A stretch of DNA of 64,000 nt from Hellea sp. (lineage in GTDB: Bacteria > Pseudomonadota > Alphaproteobacteria > Caulobacterales > Maricaulaceae): contig JAHDEZ010000005.1 of the NCBI GenBank assembly GCA_020628425.1, positions 1-64,000 on the forward strand, written 5' to 3'. Of this stretch, positions 10,427 to 19,009 are shown in pieces. The position numbers and the translations under genes were made by a program. Positions within the stretch are counted from its first letter, which is position 1; every line of letters starts with the position of its first letter. The notes below the pieces were generated by a model. The model saw only the letters and a list, made by a program, of their open reading frames with translations, was not told where the DNA came from and ran no database searches.

Positions 10427-11060
10427 GATTATGTGGAAACCAATTTTAGCTATTGTTGGACTGTCGATTGTCATTGCTTCTATGGCGACAGCGCAATCAT
10501 CGACGCCGCGTGTTGAAAGGCTCGAACCCATTGACGTTCCAGACGCGCCCCGTCGAATTGAGGTTATTGAATCACCGGCAAATGGCCCTAATTATTTCGA
10601 AAAGCTGTGCATGGGCATAGAGGATATCAACCTCGAAAGTGTGGAAAGCTGCGCTAACAGGGTCCGCTACGAGACGTATGATCTGACCCGTATTGTTGGA
10701 ACTTATGATTGGGACTGGCGGACACAATTTGAGATCGAGAAAAGCCCGGTAACAGATTTTGAAATCAGCTTTACATTCGGCCCAGACAACAAGGTCAAAG
10801 TGAATAGCTGTTACGACATCGGATATAATTATACGATTGACAAAAATCGACTGGGCTATTCTTTGGCTATCAGTCGTGATTTTAATTATGTCGTCGTCGA
10901 CAATTGCGGGAACTATGACAAAACCCAGATCATCGGTATTCTACTGGAATCCCTGACAGATGGTTGCGGGATTCCCTGCGAGTTCGTGTGGAAAGATGAT
11001 GATATCTATTTAGTCAATTTCGGACGCGGGGCCCGAATGAAGTTGACCCGGCGTAACTAA
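10419..11060 (+). CDS. exported protein of unknown function
   Basis: Protein of 213 aa with an N-terminal signal peptide (LAIVGLSIVIASMATAQS; cleavage likely after TAQ). I do not recognise the mature part. It has four or more Cys residues (KLCMGIED, ESCANRVRY, NSCYDIG, DNCGNY, GCGIPCEF), suggesting disulfides in the periplasm, and ends with a beta-rich, basic tail. The start overlaps the msbA stop by 8 bases, so it is in the msbA operon. A second in-frame ATG at 10431 is also possible. It is convergent with the methyltransferase gene (4-base overlap). Confidence 0.7.
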   Translation: MDKIMWKPILAIVGLSIVIASMATAQSSTPRVERLEPIDVPDAPRRIEVIESPANGPNYFEKLCMGIEDINLESVESCANRVRYETYDLTRIVGTYDWDWRTQFEIEKSPVTDFEISFTFGPDNKVKVNSCYDIGYNYTIDKNRLGYSLAISRDFNYVVVDNCGNYDKTQIIGILLESLTDGCGIPCEFVWKDDDIYLVNFGRGARMKLTRRN

Positions 11061-11668
11061 GCCGCCGATCCCCAATAATTATAGCCCAGCGTTTTCGGCC
11101 CCGGCACATACATTTCATCGAGTGTATTCATCTTAAGCCCGGCCTCGTGGAAGAGGCCTGGTATATCGCGGCTGGTATGACACCCTCCAGAGATTTTGCC
11201 CCACCAGCGATCCATTTTGACTTGTTTCTTGTAGACCGCCTCATCTGGAGCTTTGCCGTGTTCGGTGAATAATATCTCGCCGCCGGGTTTTAAAATCCGG
11301 CGCATCTCATGAAGAGCCTTCACCGGGTCCGGAATAGTGCACAGGGTATAAGTACAAACGACGCAGTCGACCATATCAGAATCCATAGGAATTTCCTCAC
11401 CGGACAGGCCCATGCGTTCAATGGGGATTGGACAGGCTTCTCTGCGTTTCTTACTGCGCTTCCAGATATGGTCATCCGGATCCACACCGATGATTTTGCT
11501 GACTTTGTCAGGATTATAATAAGGCAGGTTGTGACCGGAACCGATACCGATTTCCAAAACCACACCCTCGGCCTTGGGCACAACCTTTTCACGTTGTTTT
11601 CGGATAGGTTTTGTCCCACAGGCGCAATTGATCATGCGCGGCATAATAAATCGATTATAAAAACCCAT
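11057..11668 (-). CDS. class I SAM-dependent methyltransferase
   Basis: Protein of 203 aa with a Rossmann methyltransferase domain. Seen: motif I VVLEIGIGSGHNLPYY, motif II acidic end IIGVDPD, MVDCVVCTYTLCTI (motif IV-like) and RILKPGGEILFTEHG (motif VI, UbiE/Methyltransf_11 style). The N-terminal CACGT segment has two Cys. The substrate is unknown; small lipids or quinones are common for this group. It lies directly after the phosphatase-like gene on the minus strand with a 1-base ATG/stop overlap. The pair is inserted against the direction of the lipid A operon. Confidence 0.85.
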   Translation of the reverse strand: MGFYNRFIMPRMINCACGTKPIRKQREKVVPKAEGVVLEIGIGSGHNLPYYNPDKVSKIIGVDPDDHIWKRSKKRREACPIPIERMGLSGEEIPMDSDMVDCVVCTYTLCTIPDPVKALHEMRRILKPGGEILFTEHGKAPDEAVYKKQVKMDRWWGKISGGCHTSRDIPGLFHEAGLKMNTLDEMYVPGPKTLGYNYWGSAA

Positions 11669-12327
11669 TATTCTCTCCCTAAAATATTCTCCGTGACAAG
11701 ACTCCCCACCCTGCCGGCTTTAAATCGAGCTTTTACGTCCACAGGGTCATATATCGTTTCAACCCAGTCCATAAATCCTATCGGTTGCACCGCGTTAAAG
11801 GCTAGATAATCCGAAAAGAAAAAATCCAGCATGCCGGTCTTGCCGCTTTTGATGTGGCCATAACGTAGTGATAATTGCTCAACGGCCTTTTCGATAGGCT
11901 CGCCCATTTTGAAATGTTTATAAAGCACGCTCATAATACCGGCCCTGTCAGCACCTGACTTACAATGAAGAACCGCCGGATAGGTAATGGTTTCAAACAA
12001 CTCACGGACGGCCCGAAGCTTATAAACCGTATGGACGTCACGGCTATACATTCGAAAATTATAGAGCTTGAGACCATGTTTTTCGCAGGCTTCGCGTTCC
12101 AGAAGATAGAACCCCTTCGGACTTTGTCCGCGTAAATTAATAACCGTCTTGATACCTTCATCCGCCCAGACCGCCACACGCGGCGGATTCGGTTGATTTT
12201 CCCTGAACATGCCCCCGCCCAGATCATGTTTATTGCGAATATGAGAGCGCAAAAACCCATGATCACCCCAAATCGCCTCGCGACGGGCGCGTTTTCTGTC
12301 AGCAGGATTGTTGAGGTTCAGAGGCAT
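11668..12327 (-). CDS. protein-tyrosine-phosphatase-like (CX5R) phosphatase
   Basis: From the ATG at 12327 the protein is 219 aa. Seen: the phosphatase loop HCKSGADR (C122, R128), the preceding VINLRGQ segment, and the DSP-like helix after the P-loop. The upstream extension of the frame to 12546 lies antisense to the acyltransferase gene and has no phosphatase features, so I use 12327. The family includes dual-specificity protein phosphatases but also lipid or sugar phosphatases. Given the lipid A neighbourhood, an envelope-related phosphosubstrate is possible, but this is inference. It is co-transcribed with the methyltransferase downstream. Confidence 0.82.
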   Translation of the reverse strand: MPLNLNNPADRKRARREAIWGDHGFLRSHIRNKHDLGGGMFRENQPNPPRVAVWADEGIKTVINLRGQSPKGFYLLEREACEKHGLKLYNFRMYSRDVHTVYKLRAVRELFETITYPAVLHCKSGADRAGIMSVLYKHFKMGEPIEKAVEQLSLRYGHIKSGKTGMLDFFFSDYLAFNAVQPIGFMDWVETIYDPVDVKARFKAGRVGSLVTENILGRE

Positions 12328-12378
12328 AGGCTTTAAGAGACGCGTAACACAAAGGTCACAGTAACAAGGAGGGACGAC

Positions 12379-13104
12379 GTGTTCAAACGTTTCATGCGTT
12401 CCAAAGCTGTGCAGACCATACTCGGTTTCATTCTTGCGGCCTATATGGTTTTGGTAAAATACACAACGCGCTGGACCGTGGAGCGGCAGGACAATGTCCA
12501 GCATATCATTGATGGCGGCAAAGGGGCTATTGGTCTGACCTGGCATTCACGTTTTCTCATGCTGAATGCAGGCTGGAAGCAGCACTACCAAAAACCACAT
12601 ATTTTGATTTCCCTTTCCCGAGACGGAGCCCTTGTCGCTTACACCGCTAAGTTTCTAGGCTTGAATACTGTTCGGGGATCCGCCCGAAAAGCCGGTAGCA
12701 ATAAAGCCAAAGGCGGCTCAAGCGCCATCAGGGGCATGATGTCAGCACTGGAAGAAGACGGCGCCATCGTTATAACCCCTGACGGGCCCAGAGGCCCAAG
12801 ACAACGCATGGGCATCGGCCCTGTGGGACTGGCCCGTCTGTCAGGTGCACCTATCGTTTCGCTCACCTTTTCGGTGCGTAACCGCATTCAATTTAAGTCA
12901 TGGGACCGGTTTGTACTCCCCTTGCCCTTTGGGCGCGGCATCATCATATGGGGTACACCCTTGACCATCCCTGCAGATGCAAGCGATGAAGAGCTTGAAA
13001 CCTATAAAAATACAATCGAAACCGAAATGAACGCATTACTGAGAGACGCTGATATCCGCATGGGACGGAAGCCCGTTGAGCCGGCGGAGGTTAAATCCTC
13101 ATGA
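12379..13104 (+). CDS. DUF374 lysophospholipid-acyltransferase-like protein
   Basis: Protein of 241 aa of the DUF374 group in the LPLAT superfamily. Seen: N-terminal hydrophobic segment TILGFILAAYMVLVKYTTRW, the H-x4-F block TWHSRFLML, ISLSRDGALVAY, the GSARKAGSNKAKGG region, and VITPDGPRGPRQRMGIGPVGLARLSG. These families transfer acyl chains at the membrane; this one commonly sits beside waaA in alphaproteobacteria. The start is GTG at 12379, with a strong AAGGAGGG ribosome-binding site at 12366-12373. The stop overlaps waaA by 4 bases (ATGA). The acyl donor and acceptor are not known from sequence. Confidence 0.87.
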   Translation: MFKRFMRSKAVQTILGFILAAYMVLVKYTTRWTVERQDNVQHIIDGGKGAIGLTWHSRFLMLNAGWKQHYQKPHILISLSRDGALVAYTAKFLGLNTVRGSARKAGSNKAKGGSSAIRGMMSALEEDGAIVITPDGPRGPRQRMGIGPVGLARLSGAPIVSLTFSVRNRIQFKSWDRFVLPLPFGRGIIIWGTPLTIPADASDEELETYKNTIETEMNALLRDADIRMGRKPVEPAEVKSS

Positions 13105-14387
13105 CCGACACACCGCTGATAAAGGGTTACGGCGCAGCGACCCGGGCGCTCGGCCCTCTAACCCCGCTCATCCTGAAACGCCGTGCCAAAAAAGGAAAAG
13201 AAGATCCGGCCCGCCAAAATGAACGACACGGTAAGCCTGTCCTCACCCGCCCTGATGGACTTATGTTTTGGTTGCACGGTGCCAGTGTCGGTGAATGCCT
13301 GATGCTTTTGCCCGTTGTCCGGCGATTGCTTGACAGCCATCCGGCCGCGCATGTTTTGGTAACGAGCGGGACTGTTACGTCCGCCGAAATTCTCGATAAA
13401 CAACTCCCAGAACGCGCCTTTCATCAATTCGCGCCGCTGGACTACCCCAAAGCGGTTGACGGGTTTCTAAATCATTGGAAACCGGCCCTTGCAATTTGGG
13501 CCGAAAGCGAGATCTGGCCCAATCTGGTTCGCAAAACCAGAGCCAAAAACATTCCCATGGCCTTATTAAACGCTCGTTTTTCTGAGAAATCTCTGGAGAG
13601 CTGGAGTAAACGCAAGAAAAGCGCTCAGGCTCTGATTGGAGCATTTGATTTAGTATTGGCCGCAGACACTCAAACGGCAGATGGTTTGACATGGTTGCTT
13701 GATCGCCCGGTCGAGGCAGCAGGCAATCTCAAAGATGCCGCACCACCACTGCCAGTGGACAACAGTGCTTTGAAAGCTTTGAAGTCTCAAACCAAAAACA
13801 GAGCCATCTGGTGCGCCGCCAGCACTCATGATGGAGAAGATATACATATTTTAAAAGCCCATAAACAGGTTTTGGACCGCTACAAATCCAGTCTTCTTAT
13901 CTTGGCACCGCGCCATCCCAACAGAAGTCAGGAAATTCAAAAACTGCTACGTTCCGAAGATTTGTCTTTTGTCACCCGTTCGTCCGGGAAAGATATTTCT
14001 CGCGACAGTCAGGTTTACCTGTTCGATACAATTGGCGAAATGGGCCTGGCCTACCGGCTCTCGAAACTGACATTTGTCTGCGGTTCTTTACTGGACGGAC
14101 TGTCCGGTCATAATCCGCTGGAACCGGCCCGGCTGGGGAATGCTGTCTTGACGGGGGCCCATATTTCAAGTTTTGCTGACAGCTATATGAGCATGATCGC
14201 GTTTAACGCAGCTCAACGCTTGCTCAGCCCTGAAATTATTGGCGCGACGATTACGGAATTAATTGCTAATAAAGCCCGTCTGTCAGAATTACAAAAAACC
14301 GCTCAAACCTACGCAACTGGTCGAGATGCGGTGTTGGACTATGTCTGGGAGCAACTTTCACCACTCATTCCGGAGACCGCCACATGA
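13101..14387 (+). CDS. waaA: 3-deoxy-D-manno-octulosonic acid (Kdo) transferase
   Basis: GT30 glycosyltransferase of 428 aa that adds Kdo from CMP-Kdo to lipid IVA at the inner membrane. Seen: LMFWLHGASVGECLMLLPV, with the catalytic-type Glu in GASVGE; TSGTVTSAEIL; FAPLDYPKAVDGFLNHWKP; AIWAESEIWPNLV; and the C-terminal SLLDGLSGHNPLEPARLG donor-binding motif. It overlaps both neighbours by 4 bases (ATGA junctions), so it is translationally coupled with the DUF374 gene and lpxK. Mono- versus bifunctionality cannot be judged here. Confidence 0.95.
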   Translation: MTDTPLIKGYGAATRALGPLTPLILKRRAKKGKEDPARQNERHGKPVLTRPDGLMFWLHGASVGECLMLLPVVRRLLDSHPAAHVLVTSGTVTSAEILDKQLPERAFHQFAPLDYPKAVDGFLNHWKPALAIWAESEIWPNLVRKTRAKNIPMALLNARFSEKSLESWSKRKKSAQALIGAFDLVLAADTQTADGLTWLLDRPVEAAGNLKDAAPPLPVDNSALKALKSQTKNRAIWCAASTHDGEDIHILKAHKQVLDRYKSSLLILAPRHPNRSQEIQKLLRSEDLSFVTRSSGKDISRDSQVYLFDTIGEMGLAYRLSKLTFVCGSLLDGLSGHNPLEPARLGNAVLTGAHISSFADSYMSMIAFNAAQRLLSPEIIGATITELIANKARLSELQKTAQTYATGRDAVLDYVWEQLSPLIPETAT

Positions 14388-15409
14388 GACCGCCGGAGTT
14401 TTGGTTACATAAATATGGGCGTGACTCCGCTCCTATGATCCGTTTTCTACTCTCTCCTATTGCGTGGGTTTATGGGTGGGCAGCTGCCCGGCGTATTCGA
14501 ACAACAGAAAGCTATGATGCGGGCGTGCCCGTTATATGCGTTGGAAACGCCACATTGGGCGGAACCGGGAAGACACCTGTGACTATGTATCTGCTGAACA
14601 GTCTGAGCCGTATGGGCCTGAATGTTGTTGGCTTGACCCGCGGCTATGGCGGTCGTGAAAAAGGGCCCATTCCCGTTCAGAAACATCATACAGCCGAGGA
14701 CGTGGGTGATGAACCGCTCTTGCTGGCCCGTCACGCGCCTATCTGGGTTTCCGCGGGTCGCGATGAAGGCGCACGCGCAGCCGTGGCTTACGGGGCAGAC
14801 GTCATCATCATGGATGATGGGCATCAGAACCCTCAACTCCAGAAAACGCTCTCATTGCTGGTGGTTGATGCGGAGACAGGTTTTGGCAATGGCTGCGTCT
14901 TCCCGGCCGGACCTTTACGAGAAAAGCTTTCGGCGGCCCTTGAGCGCGCCGACGCAATCATCCTGATGAAGCCAACACCGGATTACGAGATTGAAGATGA
15001 CCTCGCAGACCAGCTTAAAGGTCAAGTGGTTGTCCCCGCCTATCTGGCTCCGGTCGGTGAACCTCCGAAGGGCAAGCTTTACGCCTTTGCCGGGATAGGC
15101 CGTCCTAATAAATTTTTCGATAGCCTCCGCCGTAATGGCGGTGATGTGGTCGGCGAGATTCCCTATCGTGATCATTACAAATACAAAGACGGCGATATCG
15201 AGCAGCTCTTCATGCTGGCCAGCGAGTTGGACGCCGGGCTGATCACGACGGAAAAAGACTATGTCCGTCTGCCCCGCGGTTACCGCAAAGGCGTACAAGT
15301 CTGGCCAGTCAAAGTCCAGTTCGAAGATGAACTGACCTTGCGACGCGTCCTCCACCCCGTCATCGAAGCCACTAAGAAGCAGAGCGGCAAAAAGGGCAAG
15401 CGTGGCTAA
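14384..15409 (+). CDS. lpxK: tetraacyldisaccharide 4'-kinase
   Basis: Inner-membrane-associated kinase (341 aa) that phosphorylates the 4' position of the lipid A disaccharide to give lipid IVA. Seen: N-terminal hydrophobic helix IRFLLSPIAWVYGWAAA, P-loop VGNATLGGTGKTP, LTRGYGG, GDEPLLLAR, IIMDDGHQNPQL and GLITTEKDYVRLP, all LpxK signatures. It overlaps waaA by 4 bases and lpxL by 8. It supplies the product that the neighbouring WaaA and LpxL enzymes further modify. Confidence 0.96.
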   Translation: MRPPEFWLHKYGRDSAPMIRFLLSPIAWVYGWAAARRIRTTESYDAGVPVICVGNATLGGTGKTPVTMYLLNSLSRMGLNVVGLTRGYGGREKGPIPVQKHHTAEDVGDEPLLLARHAPIWVSAGRDEGARAAVAYGADVIIMDDGHQNPQLQKTLSLLVVDAETGFGNGCVFPAGPLREKLSAALERADAIILMKPTPDYEIEDDLADQLKGQVVVPAYLAPVGEPPKGKLYAFAGIGRPNKFFDSLRRNGGDVVGEIPYRDHYKYKDGDIEQLFMLASELDAGLITTEKDYVRLPRGYRKGVQVWPVKVQFEDELTLRRVLHPVIEATKKQSGKKGKRG

Positions 15410-16307
15410 GCCGAGTCTGGGCAAACGTATTGGCTGGCGGCTGGAAGTTCTGGCCTATGATTTTGTCCGTCTGCTCATAGCGCCCTTCACCTTTAATCAG
15501 ATTTCAGGTTTGGGTGGTTGGCTCATCGGACACATCGGTCCATTGACCAGCAAACATCATATCGCCCGGACCGGTCTCAAAATCGCCTTTCCAGATGCGG
15601 ATGAAAAAGAAATCAAACGCGTCCTAAAAGCCCAGTGGAATAATACTGGCCGTACATTCGCCGAGTTTCCTATTCTCCATCGGGTCGATGCCAGCGAGAC
15701 CAGCAAGCGCGTTAAAATTATTGGAGGCGAACATCTCAAAGCCGTCATCAACAGCAACAAACCCGTGGTTATTATCACTGGCCATTTCGCCAATTGGGAG
15801 GTCATGGCCATGGTGTTGACCCAATGGGGACTGAACGTGCAAATCACCTATCGGCAGATAAACAATCCCCATATCGACAAGCGCGTACGCCAACAAAGAG
15901 AGGCCTACGGAACAAAACTCATGGTACCTAAATCCGGAGCCAAAGGCGCGCGGCAGTTACTGGACGCTCTTGAGCGCGGCGAGTCCATTGCGCTTCTAAA
16001 CGATCAGAAATTCAACCAGGGTTTGGCGGTGCCCTTCTTTGGCGAAGATGCTATGACAGCGCCCGGTCCGACCCGTCTGGCTCTGGCCACCGAAACACCC
16101 ATTCTGCCACTATCTCTGACGCGGGACAAAGCCAGCTTCACCATGACGATCCATCCACCCATGACCCTTGAAAATACTGGCGATCGGCAAAAGGATGTTG
16201 AAACAGGGGTGCGCCGCATTAATGATTTTGTCGAAGATCGAATCCGCGAAAATCCCGACCAGTGGTTCTGGGTTCACCGCCGCTGGCCGAAAGATCATTA
16301 TAAATAA
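15402..16307 (+). CDS. lpxL: lauroyl (late) lipid A acyltransferase
   Basis: HtrB/LpxL-family acyltransferase of 301 aa that adds a secondary acyl chain to Kdo-lipid A. Seen: an N-terminal membrane-associated part, the catalytic block ITGHFANWEVM (H-x4-E), QRYAL-like QITYRQINNPHIDKRVRQQRE, the ALLNDQKFNQGLAVPFFG motif, and the C-terminal NPDQWFWVHRRWP signature. It is the last gene of the waaA-lpxK-lpxL run and is convergent with the M23 peptidase gene 19 bases away. LpxL versus LpxM specificity cannot be told. Confidence 0.92.
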   Translation: MAKPSLGKRIGWRLEVLAYDFVRLLIAPFTFNQISGLGGWLIGHIGPLTSKHHIARTGLKIAFPDADEKEIKRVLKAQWNNTGRTFAEFPILHRVDASETSKRVKIIGGEHLKAVINSNKPVVIITGHFANWEVMAMVLTQWGLNVQITYRQINNPHIDKRVRQQREAYGTKLMVPKSGAKGARQLLDALERGESIALLNDQKFNQGLAVPFFGEDAMTAPGPTRLALATETPILPLSLTRDKASFTMTIHPPMTLENTGDRQKDVETGVRRINDFVEDRIRENPDQWFWVHRRWPKDHYK

Positions 16308-16326
16308 CAGGTGGAATGCAAGGGCT

Positions 16327-17274
16327 CTAATCAGACGGCCACCGCGTCAGTAATTCCGGGTCGAGGGCCCGGTTGCGCCATTTCAGTCGCCAGCACAGAT
16401 GCGGCCCGGTTGAGCGGCCGCGTGAGCCGATTTTAGCAATCATGTCGCCCTGTTTGACCTCTTGTCCCGGCTCTACCAGGACTTCACTGACATGGAGATA
16501 CATGGAGATGAGCCCCTGACCGTGATCGAGGAGGACCATGGCACCCTCGAAATAAAGATCATCATCCGCCATACTGACAAGGGCGTCGGCGGGCGCATAG
16601 ATAGGCGTGCCGGTGGGCGCAGCCATGTCGACCCCCATATGGGGACTGCCGGGATTGCCGTTATAGGTACGGTAGGCGCCGAAATTTGTGGTCTTCCGAT
16701 AATTCTCGACGGGGTAAATAAATCCGTTTTCAAAACCCATCGTTTCGGCGCGGCTGGCAAATCCTTCTTTTTTACGGGCAGATGAGGCGCGAATATGAGC
16801 CAACTGCGCCTCCGTGTAATTTCCAACTTGTGAAGGCGGCAGGCCTTCAACGTGCGAGACATCATAAGTGCGGGCCTCGAAACGATAATCATATTTATAT
16901 GCGTCGCCCAGCCCCAAATCAATCAGAGCGCGCTTTTCGTCCCGGTCAAACCCAATGAGTATTTCACCGTTTACATCAGCGTTTTCATAGTAAAAATCAT
17001 TGGCCGCTCGGCCTATCTTAACCTTTTGGAGAGGTCGTGTCCGACACAGCACAGCCCCGCCCTGTTGAATGATTCCAATACAGCCGTAAACAGGCTGTGC
17101 CGGTATTTGAATGGTATTCAGCTCATCGAGTTTTAATTCAGTATTTTGTTTAACGGTTTCGTCCTGACCAATTTGAGCTGACGGAATAGGAACAGATTGT
17201 GTCGGATTGTCGGTTGCCTGACCACAGGCACTCATAGGCAAGGCCAATAGCAGGGAAAGCCAGAGCCCTCGCAT
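16327..17274 (-). CDS. M23-family peptidase-like lipoprotein
   Basis: Protein of 315 aa. Seen: a lipoprotein signal with lipobox LPMSAC (Cys about residue 17), a middle domain with two Cys (YGCIGI, VLCRT) and, at about residues 205-300, a peptidase M23/LytM domain. That domain has HMGVDMAAPTGTPIYAPADA (first His/Asp zinc ligands), LYLH-like SMYLHVSEV, and GPHLCWRLKW (last His). The zinc ligands look intact, so a periplasmic peptidoglycan endopeptidase is likely. Its start overlaps the DUF2093 gene stop by 1 base, so the two form an operon. Confidence 0.88.
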   Translation of the reverse strand: MRGLWLSLLLALPMSACGQATDNPTQSVPIPSAQIGQDETVKQNTELKLDELNTIQIPAQPVYGCIGIIQQGGAVLCRTRPLQKVKIGRAANDFYYENADVNGEILIGFDRDEKRALIDLGLGDAYKYDYRFEARTYDVSHVEGLPPSQVGNYTEAQLAHIRASSARKKEGFASRAETMGFENGFIYPVENYRKTTNFGAYRTYNGNPGSPHMGVDMAAPTGTPIYAPADALVSMADDDLYFEGAMVLLDHGQGLISMYLHVSEVLVEPGQEVKQGDMIAKIGSRGRSTGPHLCWRLKWRNRALDPELLTRWPSD

Positions 17275-17477
17275 TAACCGCCCGCCTTTTTAAATGCCTC
17301 TAGCGAAGCTGAAGCATCTTTATAAGGTTCTTGTTTCTCATGACTCCAATACCGCAATTGGTCGATCGGAATTTTGTCACCGGTCACAGCACATTTCACA
17401 TAGCCACCGGACTCAATGATAGTAAAATCCGAGAGCCCGTAATGCACAACTGCTTCACCGCCAAATAACATAGTCAT
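17274..17477 (-). CDS. DUF2093-family small protein
   Basis: Protein of 67 aa matching the alphaproteobacterial DUF2093 family. Seen: GGEAVVHYGLSDFTIIESGG, YVKCAVTGDKIPI and LRYWSHEKQEPY. Function unknown. No signal peptide. It is the first gene of a two-gene operon with the M23 lipoprotein and diverges from a small lipoprotein gene. A perfect palindrome sits in the 111-base gap between them. Confidence 0.85.
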   Translation of the reverse strand: MTMLFGGEAVVHYGLSDFTIIESGGYVKCAVTGDKIPIDQLRYWSHEKQEPYKDASASLEAFKKAGG

Positions 17478-17538
17478 AATTCATCCTTTGTCCGTCAGAT
17501 AATATGGGTCGCGCTGGATTGAAAGTGGAACATGCACA

Positions 17539-17561
17539 TTCGCAAAACTTAATTTTGCGAA
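17539..17561. promoter_or_regulatory. perfect 9-bp inverted repeat in a divergent intergenic region
   Basis: Arms TTCGCAAAA (17539-17547) and TTTTGCGAA (17553-17561) are exact inverted copies with a 5-base CTTAA loop. It lies between the divergent DUF2093 and small lipoprotein genes, which fits a dimeric repressor or activator site. A T-rich stretch follows but the stem is AT-rich, so a terminator is less likely. The binding protein is unknown. Confidence 0.45.
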
Positions 17562-17588
17562 AAGGTCTTTTTGAGTTAAGCTTTATGT

Positions 17589-17762
17589 ATGAAAAAACTT
17601 AGATCTGCGCTTTTCGTTGTGTTGCCAACCTTGGTATTGATGGGTTGTGAGAGTTTCTCACTGGACAAGGAACGTGCAACGGAAAGACGTAAACAAGAAC
17701 TTTGCGGCGAGATTGACACAAAGGATCTACCGCATTGTAACGGAACCTTAGAAAACGAATAG
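17589..17762 (+). CDS. small lipoprotein (57 aa), unknown function
   Basis: Short reading frame from ATG 17589 to TAG 17762, 57 aa. Seen: basic start MKKLRSA, a hydrophobic stretch, and a convincing lipobox LVLMGC with Cys20. The short, charged mature part has Cys39 and Cys50 (ELCGEI, PHCNGT). The length, lipobox and position in an otherwise empty stretch support a real gene, although the ribosome-binding site is weak. Its role is unknown; small alphaproteobacterial lipoproteins of this kind are poorly characterised. Confidence 0.6.
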   Translation: MKKLRSALFVVLPTLVLMGCESFSLDKERATERRKQELCGEIDTKDLPHCNGTLENE

Positions 17763-17863
17763 GAGGCTGACAAAGCCTGTCAACTTTCCGGTTTAGACGG
17801 TTTTAATAAGCGTTTTTATCTGCTAAACGCCCCTCTTATGCCCACTGCACACGAGAGAGATAC

Positions 17864-19009
17864 GTGAAAGCTGTTATTAGTTCCACCGGACTCTGGACAC
17901 CCGAAGACTCCATTTCCAATGAAGAGCTTGTCGACGCCTTTAACCGCTATGTCGACAAATGGAATGCTGAAAATGCGCGGGAGATTGAAGCAGGTACGAA
18001 AGAAGCTTTGGAATACTCCAACGCGCCTTTCATCGAAAAAGCGTCTGGCATTAAATCCCGCTTTGTCATTTCAAAAGACCCTATTTTAGACCCAGATGTT
18101 ATGGCACCTGTCATTCCGGCCCGCCCCAATGAAGAGATTTCTATTCTCGCCGAAATCGCGGTCAACGCCGCCAAAGCAGCTCTCGAGAAAGTTGGCCGCA
18201 AAGCCGAAGACGTAGATGCTGTGATTGTTGCCTGCTCCAATCTTCAACGCGGCTATCCCGCCGTAGCCGTGGAAGTGCAGGAATATCTTGGCACATCAGG
18301 TTTCGGGTTTGATATGAATGTCGCATGCTCTTCCGCAACTTTTGGACTGGAGGCCGCTCGCGGTCTGATTTATGGCGGACAAGCCAAATCGGTTCTGGTC
18401 TGTAATCCGGAAATTTGTACGGCGCATTTGAATTTTAAAGACCGGGACGCGCATTTTATTTTCGGGGATGTCGCTACGGCCATTTTGGTAGAGCGCGAAG
18501 ATGTAGCCCCTGCGGAGCACTGGGAAATCATCCACTCCAAACTCGTTACCAAGTTCTCAAATAACATACGCAATAATTTTGGCTTCCTCAATCACTGTGC
18601 CCCAGGAGATGACGGCATGATAGGCGAACGCGGCAAGAAGGGCCTGACCGATAAGCTCTTTGTTCAGAACGGTCGCAGCGTGTTCAAAGAAGTTGTGCCC
18701 ATGGTCGCCCAGATGATTACGGACGAAATGGAAAAAGCCGGCATTGATACAGGCGATCTGAAACGCATGTGGCTGCATCAGGCCAATCTGAACATGAATG
18801 TGCTCATCGCCAAAAAAGTCTTGGGCAAGGATGTGGACATTAAATATGCGCCCGTCATTCTCGACGAATATGCCAATACCTCCAGCGCGGGGTCCATCAT
18901 TGCTTTCGAAAAATATTCCGATGATTTCGAAGCCGGTGACACTGGACTTATCTGTTCCTTTGGGGCTGGATATTCGGCCGGAGCCGTCTTCGTGCGTAAG
19001 GTCGCATAG
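17864..19009 (+). CDS. beta-ketoacyl-ACP synthase III-like condensing enzyme
   Basis: Thiolase-fold protein of 381 aa. Seen: the catalytic triad of KAS III enzymes: Cys in NVACSSATFG, His in WLHQANLNMN, Asn in EYANTSSAGS; plus the C-terminal FGAGYSAGAVFV. It is longer than housekeeping FabH (about 320 aa). From memory, its N-terminus and the NPEICTAHLNFKDRDAHFIF region resemble the alternative KAS III group that uses medium-chain acyl-CoA (such as Pseudomonas PA3286), so it may shunt beta-oxidation intermediates into fatty acid synthesis; that is inference. GTG start at 17864. The stop overlaps the HD gene start by 1 base. Confidence 0.85.
   Translation: MKAVISSTGLWTPEDSISNEELVDAFNRYVDKWNAENAREIEAGTKEALEYSNAPFIEKASGIKSRFVISKDPILDPDVMAPVIPARPNEEISILAEIAVNAAKAALEKVGRKAEDVDAVIVACSNLQRGYPAVAVEVQEYLGTSGFGFDMNVACSSATFGLEAARGLIYGGQAKSVLVCNPEICTAHLNFKDRDAHFIFGDVATAILVEREDVAPAEHWEIIHSKLVTKFSNNIRNNFGFLNHCAPGDDGMIGERGKKGLTDKLFVQNGRSVFKEVVPMVAQMITDEMEKAGIDTGDLKRMWLHQANLNMNVLIAKKVLGKDVDIKYAPVILDEYANTSSAGSIIAFEKYSDDFEAGDTGLICSFGAGYSAGAVFVRKVA

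Noticed and set aside
12328-12546. Upstream extension of the CX5R phosphatase frame
   Set aside because: It lies antisense to the DUF374 start and GTG ribosome-binding site, and adds no family motif. ATG 12327 gives a sensible protein.
17761-17790. Possible terminator AGGCT-GACAA-AGCCT after the small lipoprotein
   Set aside because: Only a 5-bp stem with no following T-run; insufficient for a terminator call.
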